Of a stretch of 64,000 bases of DNA, positions 17,871 through 27,145 are shown in pieces. Under the pieces are notes generated by a model. The model saw only the letters and a list, made by a program, of their open reading frames with translations, made no database searches and was not told where the DNA came from. The position numbers and the translations under genes were made by a program. Source of the DNA: Candidatus Bilophila faecipullorum (lineage in GTDB: Bacteria; Desulfobacterota; Desulfovibrionia; Desulfovibrionales; Desulfovibrionaceae); assembly GCA_944326695.1 (NCBI GenBank), contig CALVEZ010000015.1:1-64000 (forward strand). The letters run 5' to 3'. Each line of letters opens with the position of its first letter. Position 1 is the stretch's first letter.

Positions 17871-18838
17871 TCAGGATTGTCTCAATAATTACCCAAGATT
17901 TCGCCAATTTTTGGCACCTTCTGAAGAAGAGACCATTACTGGAAGAAGGTATCCTTGGTATCAAGCGGGGCGCAGGGGAAACGTCGCAGCGCATTTGTTC
18001 CCTTCTCATTCATATCTAAAGATGCCGATATCAAAGTTTCATGGAAGGTTCTGTTACCATCAGCAGGTTTATACACTACCATAAAAAAATGTCGGTAAAG
18101 GGGATCAGCGTATTGGTAAAATCCTTCGGTGACTTCAAGGGCAGATAGACCCTGTAGACAAGTGTCGCCCCGCGCCGAGCTCCTTAGGTCGTGCTGCGCC
18201 CCGCCGGGATACGCGAGGCGGGGCAGGAAGAAATCCCTCTCGATACTGCCGATGGGTGTGCTCCTTTGTACGTTTGCCATCTAAGAGGCAATAACCACAA
18301 ATCCATAGGAATACTGTCGATTTTCAGGGGTTGAAGGCATTTCAGAATAAGCTATCAAGATGAATTTATTACATTTTCAGGAATATCTGTGCGGGAAAAT
18401 CTTTTCTGAAGAAAGATTCTTGCTAACAAGTACACTTGAATATATTATTACGTAAGTTGCCAGTGACAGTGCTTCTGTCAAATCCCCCAGAAGTCATGGC
18501 GAAGAGCCTGCAAGCCTCTTTTGGTAAGGCAGTGGACAGCCGGCATATACGGACCCATTGTAGATAGCCCAAAACGGACACGGGGTCGCAAGGTGATGGA
18601 CACGCTTGTTCCACGGGTTCTTCCCGTCTTTTCATCCATCCCGCCTGAGCAGGGTTGTTTCCAACGGCGTTGTACCGGTTCCTCCACTGCCGACAATGCG
18701 GCAGGGCTTGCTACTCCACGCCGTCCGGGGGTTCCCATTGTGTGGGCATCACGCCGACAATCTGCTGAGTAAACAGGCCAAGCGTCTACTCCTGCATTCC
18801 GCCGTACTCGAAGCCGATCCCCTGAACAAGGAATCATT

Positions 18839-20392
18839 GTGTTACGGATAAAACATAGCGCTCAGGAACAATGGCGATTCTCTTTTGCGCCCGTGCTGAA
18901 GGGAAATCTTGTGCTTTGCCTTCTGGTCTGCCTGCTCATCGCCCTTTTCGGCCTTTTTCAGGCAAAGCAAAATGTGACTTCTGCCGTCCACTCTACCCTG
19001 CTGAGCGGCAAAAATCAGATTGCCTACCGCGTGGCCCAGTCCCTGAACCTGCTGGAGTCTCTCGCCGCACAGCCGGAATTCTACGAACCTCATCGGCCTC
19101 CAGAGGCAAAGGCGGCGGCCCTGAACGTGATCAGCAAGCAGTTCGGCTATATGCTGACGCATTATGTAGACGCCGATGTCAACGTGCACTCCGTCGGGGA
19201 GGAACCGGCGAGTCTGGCGAGCCGCGATTATATGCAGCGCCTTTTCTCCACCGGAAAGCCGCAGGTTACGGACAGTTTCGCGGCCGGGGCCGACGGCGTC
19301 ACGCTGAATTACACTGTGGCCGTGCCGCTTTTTTACAAGGGCGAAATCGTCGGATGCCTGTTCTGCGCCATCTACTTTGATGAAGTTGAGGACCTGATGC
19401 GGGAAATGGCCTTCGAGCCCGGCATCGAAGGAATCCTGATCGGAAGGCGGGGGCAGATCATGTCCTCCACGGAAAAAGACAAGTTGCATTACGGGGACCC
19501 TTTCCTCGACGAAGTCCGCGCATCCATCCTGCTGGGAACGTCAAAGGACAAGATTGAAGAGCAGTTGCTGGGCCGCGTTTCGGGAAGCTACTGGAGCATC
19601 CGCGGGGCCGACCTTTCCTATGTGGAATATGCCCGCGTGGAAGGCACGGAGTGGGACCTTATCTGCATGGGCAGTCTGTGGGCGGCCTATGCAAAACTTT
19701 TCCCTGTCCTGCTGCCCTTCATGGGCCTCGTCGTTCTGGCCTGCGGGGGGCTGCTGTGGGTGATGCGGCGCTATGTCCGGGCGCAGATGCAGGTCGTCGA
19801 CATGCTGGTGCAGTCCGTGCAGGAGCTGGAGGAAAAGATTTACCGGGACGAGCGGCCTGACAATCTGGATTTCAAGGAGGTGCTCCGGCTGACGAGCACC
19901 GGCCTGTCGGACGGGCTGACGGGCGTGGTCACCCGTTCCGTATTCCTGAGCCAACTGAAGGAACAGTTAAAGAACGTCAAATGCCACAGGCTGCTTGCGC
20001 TCTGCTTCGTTGATTTGGACGACCTGAAAACCCTGAATGACACCTATGGGCACGGAGTCGGCGACAGGGCGCTGAAAAGCATCGGCTATGTCCTGCGGGA
20101 ATTTGAGAAGAAGTATGACGGGCTTGTGGGGCGGTACGGCGGCGACGAGTTCATCCTGCTCCTCGATGATCTGGATGATGAAAAGGAACTGCGGGATGTT
20201 CTGGATGAACTCGTGCTCCGGCTCCATCTTGATGTCGGGGAACAGAACAACTCCATCCCCATCCATTGCAGCATCGGCGTTTCCCTGTACCGGGCCGAGG
20301 CCGGCATCGATACCCTGATTGCCGAGGCGGACGAGTCTCTGTACTTCGTCAAGCAGAATGGAAAAGGGTATTACAAGATATATCAGTCCTGA
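18839..20392 (+). CDS. Membrane-bound diguanylate cyclase with periplasmic sensor
   Basis: A 517-residue protein: a cytoplasmic start, a membrane segment (LVLCLLVCLLIALFGLF), a large periplasmic region of the dCache/PAS-like type (about residues 45-285, with YVDADVNVHSVG and SRDYMQRLFSTGKP), a second membrane segment (LFPVLLPFMGLVVLACGGLLW) and a C-terminal GGDEF domain. The active site GRYGGDEF (GGDEF 434-438) is intact, so it should make c-di-GMP. The inhibitory RxxD site is not present; that position reads KYDG. GTG start at 18839. The EAL gene begins 8 bases downstream, so cyclase and phosphodiesterase are co-expressed. The sensed ligand is unknown. Confidence 0.9.
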   Translation: MLRIKHSAQEQWRFSFAPVLKGNLVLCLLVCLLIALFGLFQAKQNVTSAVHSTLLSGKNQIAYRVAQSLNLLESLAAQPEFYEPHRPPEAKAAALNVISKQFGYMLTHYVDADVNVHSVGEEPASLASRDYMQRLFSTGKPQVTDSFAAGADGVTLNYTVAVPLFYKGEIVGCLFCAIYFDEVEDLMREMAFEPGIEGILIGRRGQIMSSTEKDKLHYGDPFLDEVRASILLGTSKDKIEEQLLGRVSGSYWSIRGADLSYVEYARVEGTEWDLICMGSLWAAYAKLFPVLLPFMGLVVLACGGLLWVMRRYVRAQMQVVDMLVQSVQELEEKIYRDERPDNLDFKEVLRLTSTGLSDGLTGVVTRSVFLSQLKEQLKNVKCHRLLALCFVDLDDLKTLNDTYGHGVGDRALKSIGYVLREFEKKYDGLVGRYGGDEFILLLDDLDDEKELRDVLDELVLRLHLDVGEQNNSIPIHCSIGVSLYRAEAGIDTLIAEADESLYFVKQNGKGYYKIYQS

Positions 20393-20400
20393 GAGCGTCC

Positions 20401-23100
20401 ATGAAGTCCAAGCGTTCGCGCCGTTTTCTCCTCCTCGCCGGGGCCTTGGCGCTGATCAGCGTCCTGATGCTTGTTGCCAGCGTTACGCTCAGCAAGCGTT
20501 ACAAGGCCATACGGGAAAGCGATGCCGAGAGCATCCTGCTTTTCTACCGGGAGACGATCCTCCTCCAGTTGCAGCACCGGTTCAACGTGGCGGAACCTCT
20601 CGCCGCGCTCCTTGCCTTCGCTCCCTCCTGTTCCGACTGTTTCGACAGGGCCGCACTGGACGTCCTCAGGGACGAAAACGTCATCTCCGTCATCCTCCTC
20701 CGGGGCGACGCCGTCGCCAAGGTTTTTCCCCCATCCTTCCGCCCGGCCTATCAGGGGAAAAAGATTAAGGAACTTCCCTACATCTATACGCTGGCGAAGC
20801 TCACGAAGAACCTTCTCGTCGACGGGCCGACGACCCTGCCGGACGGCCAGCCCTGTTTCCTTTTCCTCCAGCCCGTCTTTTCCGGGGACGAGTATCTGGG
20901 CGAAGTCGCCGTCGCCTTCCGGGAAGAGTATATACACGAACAACTGAACCTCGAATCGTTGCAGGGCAAAGGCTACGACTATGAGCTGTGGCGGATTTCC
21001 CCTCAGACCGGCAACAAGGAAATCCTCACGCTTTCGCGCGGCGTCGATTTTTCACATGCCGTCCGGGAATCCTTTTATCTGCCGAACCAGTGGACGTTGA
21101 GCATCCAGCCCGTGGACGGCTGGATATCCTCTTTCGACTATGCGGTATGGTTCGGCGGATGCGCGCTGCTGGGAGGGCTGCTGTTCGGGATCGGGTACGC
21201 GCTCATGCGGATTTTCCTGCTGCGCGAAAAGCTGCGCGCGGCTTCGAAGGTCGATCCGGTAACAGGGCTGTACAACCGGACGGGCTTCATCGACCGGCTT
21301 GACGGCTGGATAGGCTCCGGCACAGAAGCGTTCGGGGTGTTCCTCTTTATGATCAGCGATTGCCAGCGCATATCGAGAACAGTGGACAACACGCAGACGA
21401 TGGCGTTCCTGCGGGGGGTGCCGGGGCTTTTCGCGAAATACATCAAGAACGACTATCTCGCGGGGGTCATGGGAGACGGCTGTTTCGTTGTTGCGGTGCG
21501 TGAAGGAATGACCGCCGAGCAGATGTCCGATCTGGCGCAGGGGCTTTCGCTGCAATTGCTCTGGAAAGTCAACCTGAACGGGACGAAAGTCTTCCTTGAG
21601 GCGCAGTACGACTACCTCGTCTACCCGCAGGGCGGGAAGACGGCGGAGGAACTGCTCAGGAACCTCTTCAGCCAGTTCTATGAACGGCTCCAAAGCGAAT
21701 CGCCGCTCCGTTCGCTGTCCGAAAAGTGCAGGCTGCTGGTCGAAGGACAGACGGACGTCACCTTCAACGATTCGTCCAATCTGGACATCATGCAGCTCTC
21801 CATGGCCCTCAACCAGTACCGCAGCCATGTGGAGCAGCTCGCCTATTATGATCCGGTGTACGCCGTGGGCAACCGCATCAAGTACCTGCGCGACGTGAAC
21901 ATGCTCATTTCCTACAACAAGAAGCGGCGGTTCAGCCTGTTCTGCATCGACATCAGCTCCTTCAGCAACTACAACGACCTCTTCAACGTCCAGACCGGGG
22001 ACGCCATCCTGCGCGAGGTTTCCGAACGCCTGAAAGGGTCCTTCGGTGAATACATCTACCGCATCAGCGGCGACGTTTTCCTCGGCATCGGTTTCCAGGA
22101 GGAACATCCCGAGGACGTCGCGGGCCGACTCCGCGAGGTGCTGGCGATGCCCATTGAGGCGGGCGGCTCCATGTTCACGATCAGCGTCAACATCGGCGTC
22201 TGCACCTACCCCGTGCACGCCGACACGCCGGAGGAACTGCTCGAACGGGTTCAGGTCGCCTTGCGCTACGCCAAACGGCAGGGCGGCACGGTCATCTACA
22301 ACAGCGCGCTGATGCGGCTGCTTCGCGACGAGGCCGCTATCCTGCGGCTGCTGGAAACCAGCCTGAAAGATGGGACGCTGGAAGTCTGGTACCAGCCCCT
22401 CATGAACCTGCACACGGGCACGTTTACGGCGGTCGAAGCCCTGCTTCGCCTGAGGGATGCGCAAGGCGGGCTCCTGCCCACGGATCAGGTGATCGCCATT
22501 GCGGAACGGAATGGCCTTGTGGTGCGCATCGGCGAATACGTCCTGCGCCGGGGGTGCTCGTTCATGCGGCGGGCCGGGCTGGGCCTCGGACTGTCAAGGG
22601 TGGGGATCAACCTTTCGGTACAGCACTTCGTGGTGGAAAACTGCACGGACGGCATCCTGAAGGCGATCCGGGAAAGCGGCGTGGAGCCGGATGTCGTCTC
22701 GCTGGAGATCACTGAGACGGTGCTCATCCAGTCCTTCGACAAGATCAAGGACATTTCCATGCGGCTGCAAAAGGCCGGGCTGCGCATCGCGCTGGACGAC
22801 TTCGGGGCGGGGTACAGCAGCCTGAACTACCTGTCCCGCCTCCCGGTGGACGTATTGAAGATCGACCGGGGGCTGACCGGCAGCGTGATGGATTCCCCGA
22901 AGCAGCACGCCTTGTTAAAGGCCATCGTCGACATGGCCCGGATCAACGGCATGGCCATCGTGGCGGAAGGCGTAGAGACGGCGGAGGTTCGGGATATTGT
23001 CCAAGCTTCCGGTGTGGACTACATTCAGGGCTTTTTCTACGCAAAGCCCATGCCGGAGGAAGAACTGATCCTCAGGTTGTCCACTTTCCAAAAAATGTAA
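20401..23100 (+). CDS. c-di-GMP phosphodiesterase: membrane sensor, two degenerate GGDEF domains, EAL
   Basis: An 899-residue protein from ATG 20401. An N-terminal membrane segment (FLLLAGALALISVLMLVASV), a periplasmic sensor region, a second membrane segment near residue 240 (GGCALLGGLLFGIGYALM), then two GGDEF-like domains whose signature is lost (MGDGCF near 356, ISGDVF near 555), and an EAL domain with EALLRL (EAL 679-681), LDDFGAGYSSLNYL, LKIDRGL and VAEGVET. The catalytic EAL residues look complete, so it should degrade c-di-GMP, while the degenerate GGDEF domains may bind GTP as regulators. Two such domains in a row are unusual. It pairs with the cyclase upstream. Confidence 0.9.
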   Translation: MKSKRSRRFLLLAGALALISVLMLVASVTLSKRYKAIRESDAESILLFYRETILLQLQHRFNVAEPLAALLAFAPSCSDCFDRAALDVLRDENVISVILLRGDAVAKVFPPSFRPAYQGKKIKELPYIYTLAKLTKNLLVDGPTTLPDGQPCFLFLQPVFSGDEYLGEVAVAFREEYIHEQLNLESLQGKGYDYELWRISPQTGNKEILTLSRGVDFSHAVRESFYLPNQWTLSIQPVDGWISSFDYAVWFGGCALLGGLLFGIGYALMRIFLLREKLRAASKVDPVTGLYNRTGFIDRLDGWIGSGTEAFGVFLFMISDCQRISRTVDNTQTMAFLRGVPGLFAKYIKNDYLAGVMGDGCFVVAVREGMTAEQMSDLAQGLSLQLLWKVNLNGTKVFLEAQYDYLVYPQGGKTAEELLRNLFSQFYERLQSESPLRSLSEKCRLLVEGQTDVTFNDSSNLDIMQLSMALNQYRSHVEQLAYYDPVYAVGNRIKYLRDVNMLISYNKKRRFSLFCIDISSFSNYNDLFNVQTGDAILREVSERLKGSFGEYIYRISGDVFLGIGFQEEHPEDVAGRLREVLAMPIEAGGSMFTISVNIGVCTYPVHADTPEELLERVQVALRYAKRQGGTVIYNSALMRLLRDEAAILRLLETSLKDGTLEVWYQPLMNLHTGTFTAVEALLRLRDAQGGLLPTDQVIAIAERNGLVVRIGEYVLRRGCSFMRRAGLGLGLSRVGINLSVQHFVVENCTDGILKAIRESGVEPDVVSLEITETVLIQSFDKIKDISMRLQKAGLRIALDDFGAGYSSLNYLSRLPVDVLKIDRGLTGSVMDSPKQHALLKAIVDMARINGMAIVAEGVETAEVRDIVQASGVDYIQGFFYAKPMPEEELILRLSTFQKM

Positions 23101-23131
23101 CCATTCCCCTCCAGAAACTCTTTCCCAAAGA

Positions 23132-23170
23132 CCCATGAAGCCCTAAAAAGGTTCGTGGGCCTTTTCTTTC
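23132..23170 (+). terminator. Terminator after the EAL gene
   Basis: CCCATGAA / TTCGTGGG stem (23132-23139 and 23152-23159, one G-T pair) followed by CCTTTTCTTTCC. Confidence 0.6.
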
Positions 23171-23748
23171 CAGATAGTTACACTTCCATCGTATCCCGCT
23201 TCGTCCCTAGACGAAACTGGACGGCCCCTATTTTTGGGGCAACAAGCCTACCCCCAAAAAAATGGCCCTCCTTGCCCATTTGCTTGGCCTTGGAGACTCC
23301 TCATCTCAAAGGATACCACGATAAGCAAAGCCGACAGAAAAAAGTATAAAGGGTATCCCCGGCCTCCCTGCCAAACCATTGTTCGAAGGTCCTGACCTGA
23401 GGCGTCCAGGATTTTTCTTTGCGGGGCTGAGGTAGGTCCTTCCATAAAGATGTCTGGCGAGACCCGGCTCCAACAACCGCCTTTTTCACACGGGTCTGAA
23501 AACGCGTTACAAAAGAATAGCCTCCCCTGTTCCAGCTTTTTGAATGGCTCCACCGCTGGGACTTTTTCCCTCTTTGGGTATCCGCCTCTCCTCGAAGCGG
23601 GAAGCCTGTAAAGGGGTTCCAGCTTTTTGCCGCTGCGTCCCTCCCCTACCCTCCCAGGAAAAGCCCGCTCGTTTCAAATATTATTCTATCATATCAGCCT
23701 GTTTTAGGTAATATATTGATATGGAATGATATTATTTCGTTGATTTTA
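23171..23748. other. Non-coding stretch before the TetR gene
   Basis: No credible gene. It contains a 14-base direct repeat GTTCCAGCTTTTTG at 23529-23542 and 23616-23629, and becomes AT-rich from about 23670 as the promoter region of the TetR gene. The function of the GC-rich part is unknown. Confidence 0.5.
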
Positions 23749-23764
23749 TAGACAGATCAGTCTA
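23749..23764. promoter_or_regulatory. TetR-type operator upstream of the TetR gene
   Basis: TAGACAGATCAGTCTA is a palindrome apart from two central mismatched bases. It lies 12 bases before the TetR start and matches the TAGAC-n-GATC-n-GTCTA form bound by NemR/AcuR-like regulators. Probable autorepression site. Confidence 0.65.
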
Positions 23765-23775
23765 AAAATCACGCC

Positions 23776-24411
23776 ATGACAGAGCCAGCGCCTCAAGCCA
23801 AGGGCCGGGGGCGGCCTCCCAAGGAACGCCGCAACAAGCTGTTCACTCGGGAAACGCTGCTCCATGCCGGAATGGAAGTTGTGACGGAAAAAGGATTTTC
23901 CGCCGTGGGTGTCGATGAAATCCTGCAACGGACGGGCATTTCGCGATGTTCTTTCTATTATTATTTCAAGAGCAAGGAAGGGTTCGGCGCGGAGCTCATA
24001 GACCTCTACCGTGACGGCATCCTTCAGGAGCTCGAAAACTGCCTTGCCGACGAAAGCCTTCCGCCCCTGAACCGCCTGCGCGCCTTCGTGGGGCAACGGC
24101 GACGGGCAATCATGGAAAGCGGTTACCGCTGCGGCTGCCTCATGGGAAAGCTCGCGCAGGAAGTCAATACCCTGCCTGAGCCCTTCCGCCAGCGGATCGT
24201 GGTCACGTTCGACGTCTGGCAACAGGCCTTCGCCCGTGGCCTGCGGCTTGCGCAGGAGGCCGGGGAAGTGGCACCTACGCGAGACTGTCAGGAAGAGGCC
24301 GCCGTCTTCTGGTACGGATGGGAAGGGGCCATCCAACGCGCCAATCTGGAACGGACGGCCCGGCCCCTTGATCTTTTTACGGACAGGTTCTTTTCCCGCT
24401 TAACCGGATAG
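23776..24411 (+). CDS. TetR/AcrR-family repressor (NemR/AcuR-like)
   Basis: A 211-residue regulator. The N-terminal HTH reads FTRETLLHAGMEVVTEKG, VDEILQRTGISRCSFYYYF and KSKEGFG. The C-terminal ligand domain has MESGYRCGCLMGKLAQEV with a cysteine pair typical of the AcuR/NemR group, which sense electrophiles or small organic molecules. A palindromic operator lies immediately upstream. It lies before a MATE pump gene on the same strand (138 bases between), so it may control drug or metabolite export as well as itself. There is no clear ribosome site before ATG 23776. Confidence 0.9.
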   Translation: MTEPAPQAKGRGRPPKERRNKLFTRETLLHAGMEVVTEKGFSAVGVDEILQRTGISRCSFYYYFKSKEGFGAELIDLYRDGILQELENCLADESLPPLNRLRAFVGQRRRAIMESGYRCGCLMGKLAQEVNTLPEPFRQRIVVTFDVWQQAFARGLRLAQEAGEVAPTRDCQEEAAVFWYGWEGAIQRANLERTARPLDLFTDRFFSRLTG

Positions 24412-24549
24412 GACGTCGCGCAAAAGAGCGCAAGGTCCCTCGCTTGCCCGTGTCCTTACAGGACGCCGGGGTCTTTAGTTGCGCACCGCGCATTCGTGCA
24501 GCGGCGTCCCCCCTGTACGCCGCGCACGTTTCAGAAAGGAGACGGCACA

Positions 24550-25929
24550 ATGGCTTCTCAGGATTCCGCCAGCTCGCTGGCGACCCAGTCTCTCGGCAGG
24601 CTCCTCGTGCGCTTTGCCGTGCCCAGTATCTTGGCCCAGATCGTCAACCTTCTCTACAACATCGTGGACCGCATCTTTGTGGGCAGGATACCGGACATCG
24701 GGCCACTGGCGCTGGCGGGGCTCGGCGTCTCCTTTCCCATCATCCTCATTATTTCGGCCTTCTCGTTTTTGGCGGGCATGGGCGGGGCGCCTCTGGCCTC
24801 CATCGCGATGGGGCGTGGCGACTACGCCAAGGCCGAGCGCATCGTCGGCGCGTCCTGCATCTTTCTTCTGCTCATGTCCTTCGTGCTGGCGGGGCTGTGC
24901 TTCCTGACCATGCGGCCCATGCTGCTCATGTTCGGGGCCAGCGAACAGACCATCGGCTACGCGATGGACTACTTTTCGCTCTACCTGCTCGGCACGCCCG
25001 CCGTACAGCTCTCCCTCGGCCTGAACTACTACATTTCCTGTCAGGGCTTCGCCAAGACCAGCATGATGACCGTCCTCATCGGCGCGGCCCTCAACATCAT
25101 CCTCGATCCAATCTTCATTTACGGTTTCGGCATGGGGTGCAAGGGCGCGGCGCTCGCCACCATTTGCAGCCAGACAGTGAGCGCCGTGTGGATATTCGCC
25201 TTCTTCTTCGGCAAGCGCACCCTCCTGCGATTCCGCCGCCGTTACCTGCGGCTCGATTTCAAGGAGCTTACGCCCGTAATCCTTCTGGGTCTTTCTCCCT
25301 TCTTCGTGCAGGTGACGGACTGCATCGTCCCCCTTGTCATGAACGCCCAGATGCAGCACTACGGCAACGACTATTACGTCAGCACAATGACCGTCCTTTT
25401 CAGTATCGAACAGCTCCTGCGCCTTCCCGTGGATGGGCTGTGCCAAGGTGCGGTACCCATCATGAGCTACAATTACGGAGCCGGAAAGCCCGAGCGCGTC
25501 CGAAAAACCTACTTCCTGATTCTGACCTTTTCCTTTGCCTTCACCAGTCTCTGCAGCTGGCTGATCCTGCTTTTCCCTCAGGTCTTCATCCTCCCCTTCA
25601 CCGACTCTCCCCGGATTATGGACATCGCCGCCCACGCCGCCCGGATATATTTCGCGGGCATGATGTTCATCGGCGTCCTCTATGCCTGCCAGCGCACCTT
25701 CATGGCCCTTGGACGGACCAAGCTCTCCCTGCTCGGGGCCATGATGCGCAAGCTCGTGATCCTGCTTCCCCTCTGCATCCTCCTTCCCCGGCTCGGGTAT
25801 GGGACGGACGGCGTGCTCTGGGCGGAACCCATCGCGGACTTTGTGGGAACCGCCATCGTATTCCTGATCTTCATCTGCAACTTCAAGTCCATGCTCGCCA
25901 CCGCGCCCGGAAAGAACAACTCCAAATAG
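24550..25929 (+). CDS. MATE-family multidrug efflux pump
   Basis: A 459-residue integral membrane protein with about 12 helices. It starts MASQDSASSLATQSLGRLLV and has family features PSILAQIVNLLYNIVDRIFV, GAALNIILDPIFIYGFGMG and MSYNYGAGKPERVRK. MATE pumps export drugs or metabolites using Na+ or H+ gradients. ATG 24550 is preceded by AAAGGAGAC; upstream in-frame starts lack a ribosome site. It lies downstream of the TetR gene, which suggests ligand-induced expression. The substrate cannot be read from sequence. Confidence 0.93.
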   Translation: MASQDSASSLATQSLGRLLVRFAVPSILAQIVNLLYNIVDRIFVGRIPDIGPLALAGLGVSFPIILIISAFSFLAGMGGAPLASIAMGRGDYAKAERIVGASCIFLLLMSFVLAGLCFLTMRPMLLMFGASEQTIGYAMDYFSLYLLGTPAVQLSLGLNYYISCQGFAKTSMMTVLIGAALNIILDPIFIYGFGMGCKGAALATICSQTVSAVWIFAFFFGKRTLLRFRRRYLRLDFKELTPVILLGLSPFFVQVTDCIVPLVMNAQMQHYGNDYYVSTMTVLFSIEQLLRLPVDGLCQGAVPIMSYNYGAGKPERVRKTYFLILTFSFAFTSLCSWLILLFPQVFILPFTDSPRIMDIAAHAARIYFAGMMFIGVLYACQRTFMALGRTKLSLLGAMMRKLVILLPLCILLPRLGYGTDGVLWAEPIADFVGTAIVFLIFICNFKSMLATAPGKNNSK

Positions 25930-26335
25930 AACCTCTGTGATAAAGCCTCCTCTTTATGGACGGCTCCTTATGGATTCCAAGAGGCATCCGCCCGTGGCAG
26001 GCGGCTCCTATTCCACATTTCCTCCGTAAAAGGCAGATGCAACCTTGCGTGGGGCCTCGCCATCCCTCCTCTTTAGGTTATTGTAAGAAAGGCAGCTTGG
26101 GTTTAGAGTAAGAATCCTTCGCCACGTCCTGCGTTACATGGAGCGAGAGCTTTCTCCCTCTCCGACGGGCACAGTACGTCCCTTTCAGCAGTCCGCCGTG
26201 GCAGAGAAAAAAGGAGTGGAGCCGGAAGCGGTTTGTTGCCGTTCTGCGCGTCCGCACCGTTTCAGGGAACCGGGAGGCCCTCTGTCATAGCCTCGATCAG
26301 CGTGCATGACGGAGCCTTTTTATTCTTCAGGAGCG
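25930..26335. other. Non-coding stretch between the MATE and B3/B4 genes
   Basis: About 400 bases with no convincing frame. GC-rich imperfect hairpins occur, but no recognised riboswitch or terminator was seen. Confidence 0.4.
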
Positions 26336-27010
26336 ATGATGACCTTCCCCGTACTGCGTATTGACGATTCCATCCGGCAGGCTTGGCCGCAGGCCCGTTT
26401 GGGCTGTCTCTTCTACTCCGTCGAAGTCCGCCCGAAGGACGACGCGCTCTGGGCCTATCTCGGCGGCACGCTGGCCCCGCACCTGCAAGCCATGCTGGAA
26501 AAGACCCCGCTCGCGGAAATCCCCAATCTGGCGGAATCCCGTCAGGCGTACAAGGCCATCGGCAAGGACCCGGGCCGCTTCCGCGTGTCTTCCGAGGCGC
26601 TGTACCGCCGCATCCGGCAGGGCAAGGAACTCTATCAAATCAATACGGTGGTCGACGCCAACAACCTTGTTTCGCTCGAAACGGGTTTTTCCCTCGGTTC
26701 CTACGATGCGGCGAAAATCGGGGCCGCCATTGAGTTCCGGCCCGGCCAAACGGGAGAAACGTATCCCGGCATCGGCAAATCCGATATTGATCTGGAGCAT
26801 CTCCCTCTGCTGGCGGATGCCGAGGGAGCGTTCGGCAGCCCGACGAGCGATTCGACCCGAGCCATGATCACGCCCGAGGCCCGGCGCTGTCTCACCGTCA
26901 TCTTTTCCTTCTCGGCGCGGCCCGCACTTGATGACGCCCTTGCGCTGGCCGTGCGGCGGTTCACGGACTACGCGGGCATACGGGACGTGGAAACGCGCGT
27001 CGTGGAATAA
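26336..27010 (+). CDS. B3/B4 tRNA-binding-domain protein
   Basis: A 224-residue protein matching the B3/B4 domain otherwise found in the phenylalanyl-tRNA synthetase beta subunit: AYKAIGKDPGRFRVSSEALYRRI, ELYQINTVVDANNLVSLETGFSLG, and GSPTSDSTRAMITPEA. Stand-alone B3/B4 proteins are thought to edit or bind mischarged tRNA or amino acids; the role here is not known. ATG 26336 (or the adjacent 26339) follows CAGGAGCG; an upstream ATG at 26306 lacks a ribosome site. An EamA transporter follows, and such proteins often sit near amino-acid or metabolite transporters. Confidence 0.85.
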   Translation: MMTFPVLRIDDSIRQAWPQARLGCLFYSVEVRPKDDALWAYLGGTLAPHLQAMLEKTPLAEIPNLAESRQAYKAIGKDPGRFRVSSEALYRRIRQGKELYQINTVVDANNLVSLETGFSLGSYDAAKIGAAIEFRPGQTGETYPGIGKSDIDLEHLPLLADAEGAFGSPTSDSTRAMITPEARRCLTVIFSFSARPALDDALALAVRRFTDYAGIRDVETRVVE

Positions 27011-27145
27011 GAGGTCCTCAACGGATGGATGGGAGCGCGGCGGCGGACGGCGCGTGCCCCTCCCGCGGGGAGGCCTGCGGGGATGGAGGGGCCTTATCGT
27101 GCCGACGGGACGCCGCCCGCCGCAGACAGGACACAGGAGGCCGCC

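Larger units (their letters stand above)
17591..18838. other. 1.2 kb without a recognisable gene (island edge)
   Basis: Holds the tmRNA 3'-end-like sequence and its terminator (17787-17870) and otherwise only short overlapping frames on both strands (for example 114 codons at 17936-18280 and 119 codons at 18478-18837 on the minus strand) without known motifs. This is the kind of scrambled sequence expected at an integration junction. Confidence 0.5.

Noticed and set aside
18478..18837. 119-codon minus-strand frame before the cyclase gene
   Set aside because: No motifs, overlaps an equally long plus frame, and the region looks like an integration junction.
23248..23553. 101-codon minus-strand frame
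   Set aside because: No recognisable domain or ribosome site; likely chance.
24444..25940. 498-codon frame overlapping the MATE gene
   Set aside because: Same-strand shadow in another frame with proline/histidine-rich nonsense; the MATE frame has clear family motifs.
25930..26335. Possible riboswitch upstream of the B3/B4 gene
   Set aside because: Imperfect hairpins only; no known aptamer core recognised.
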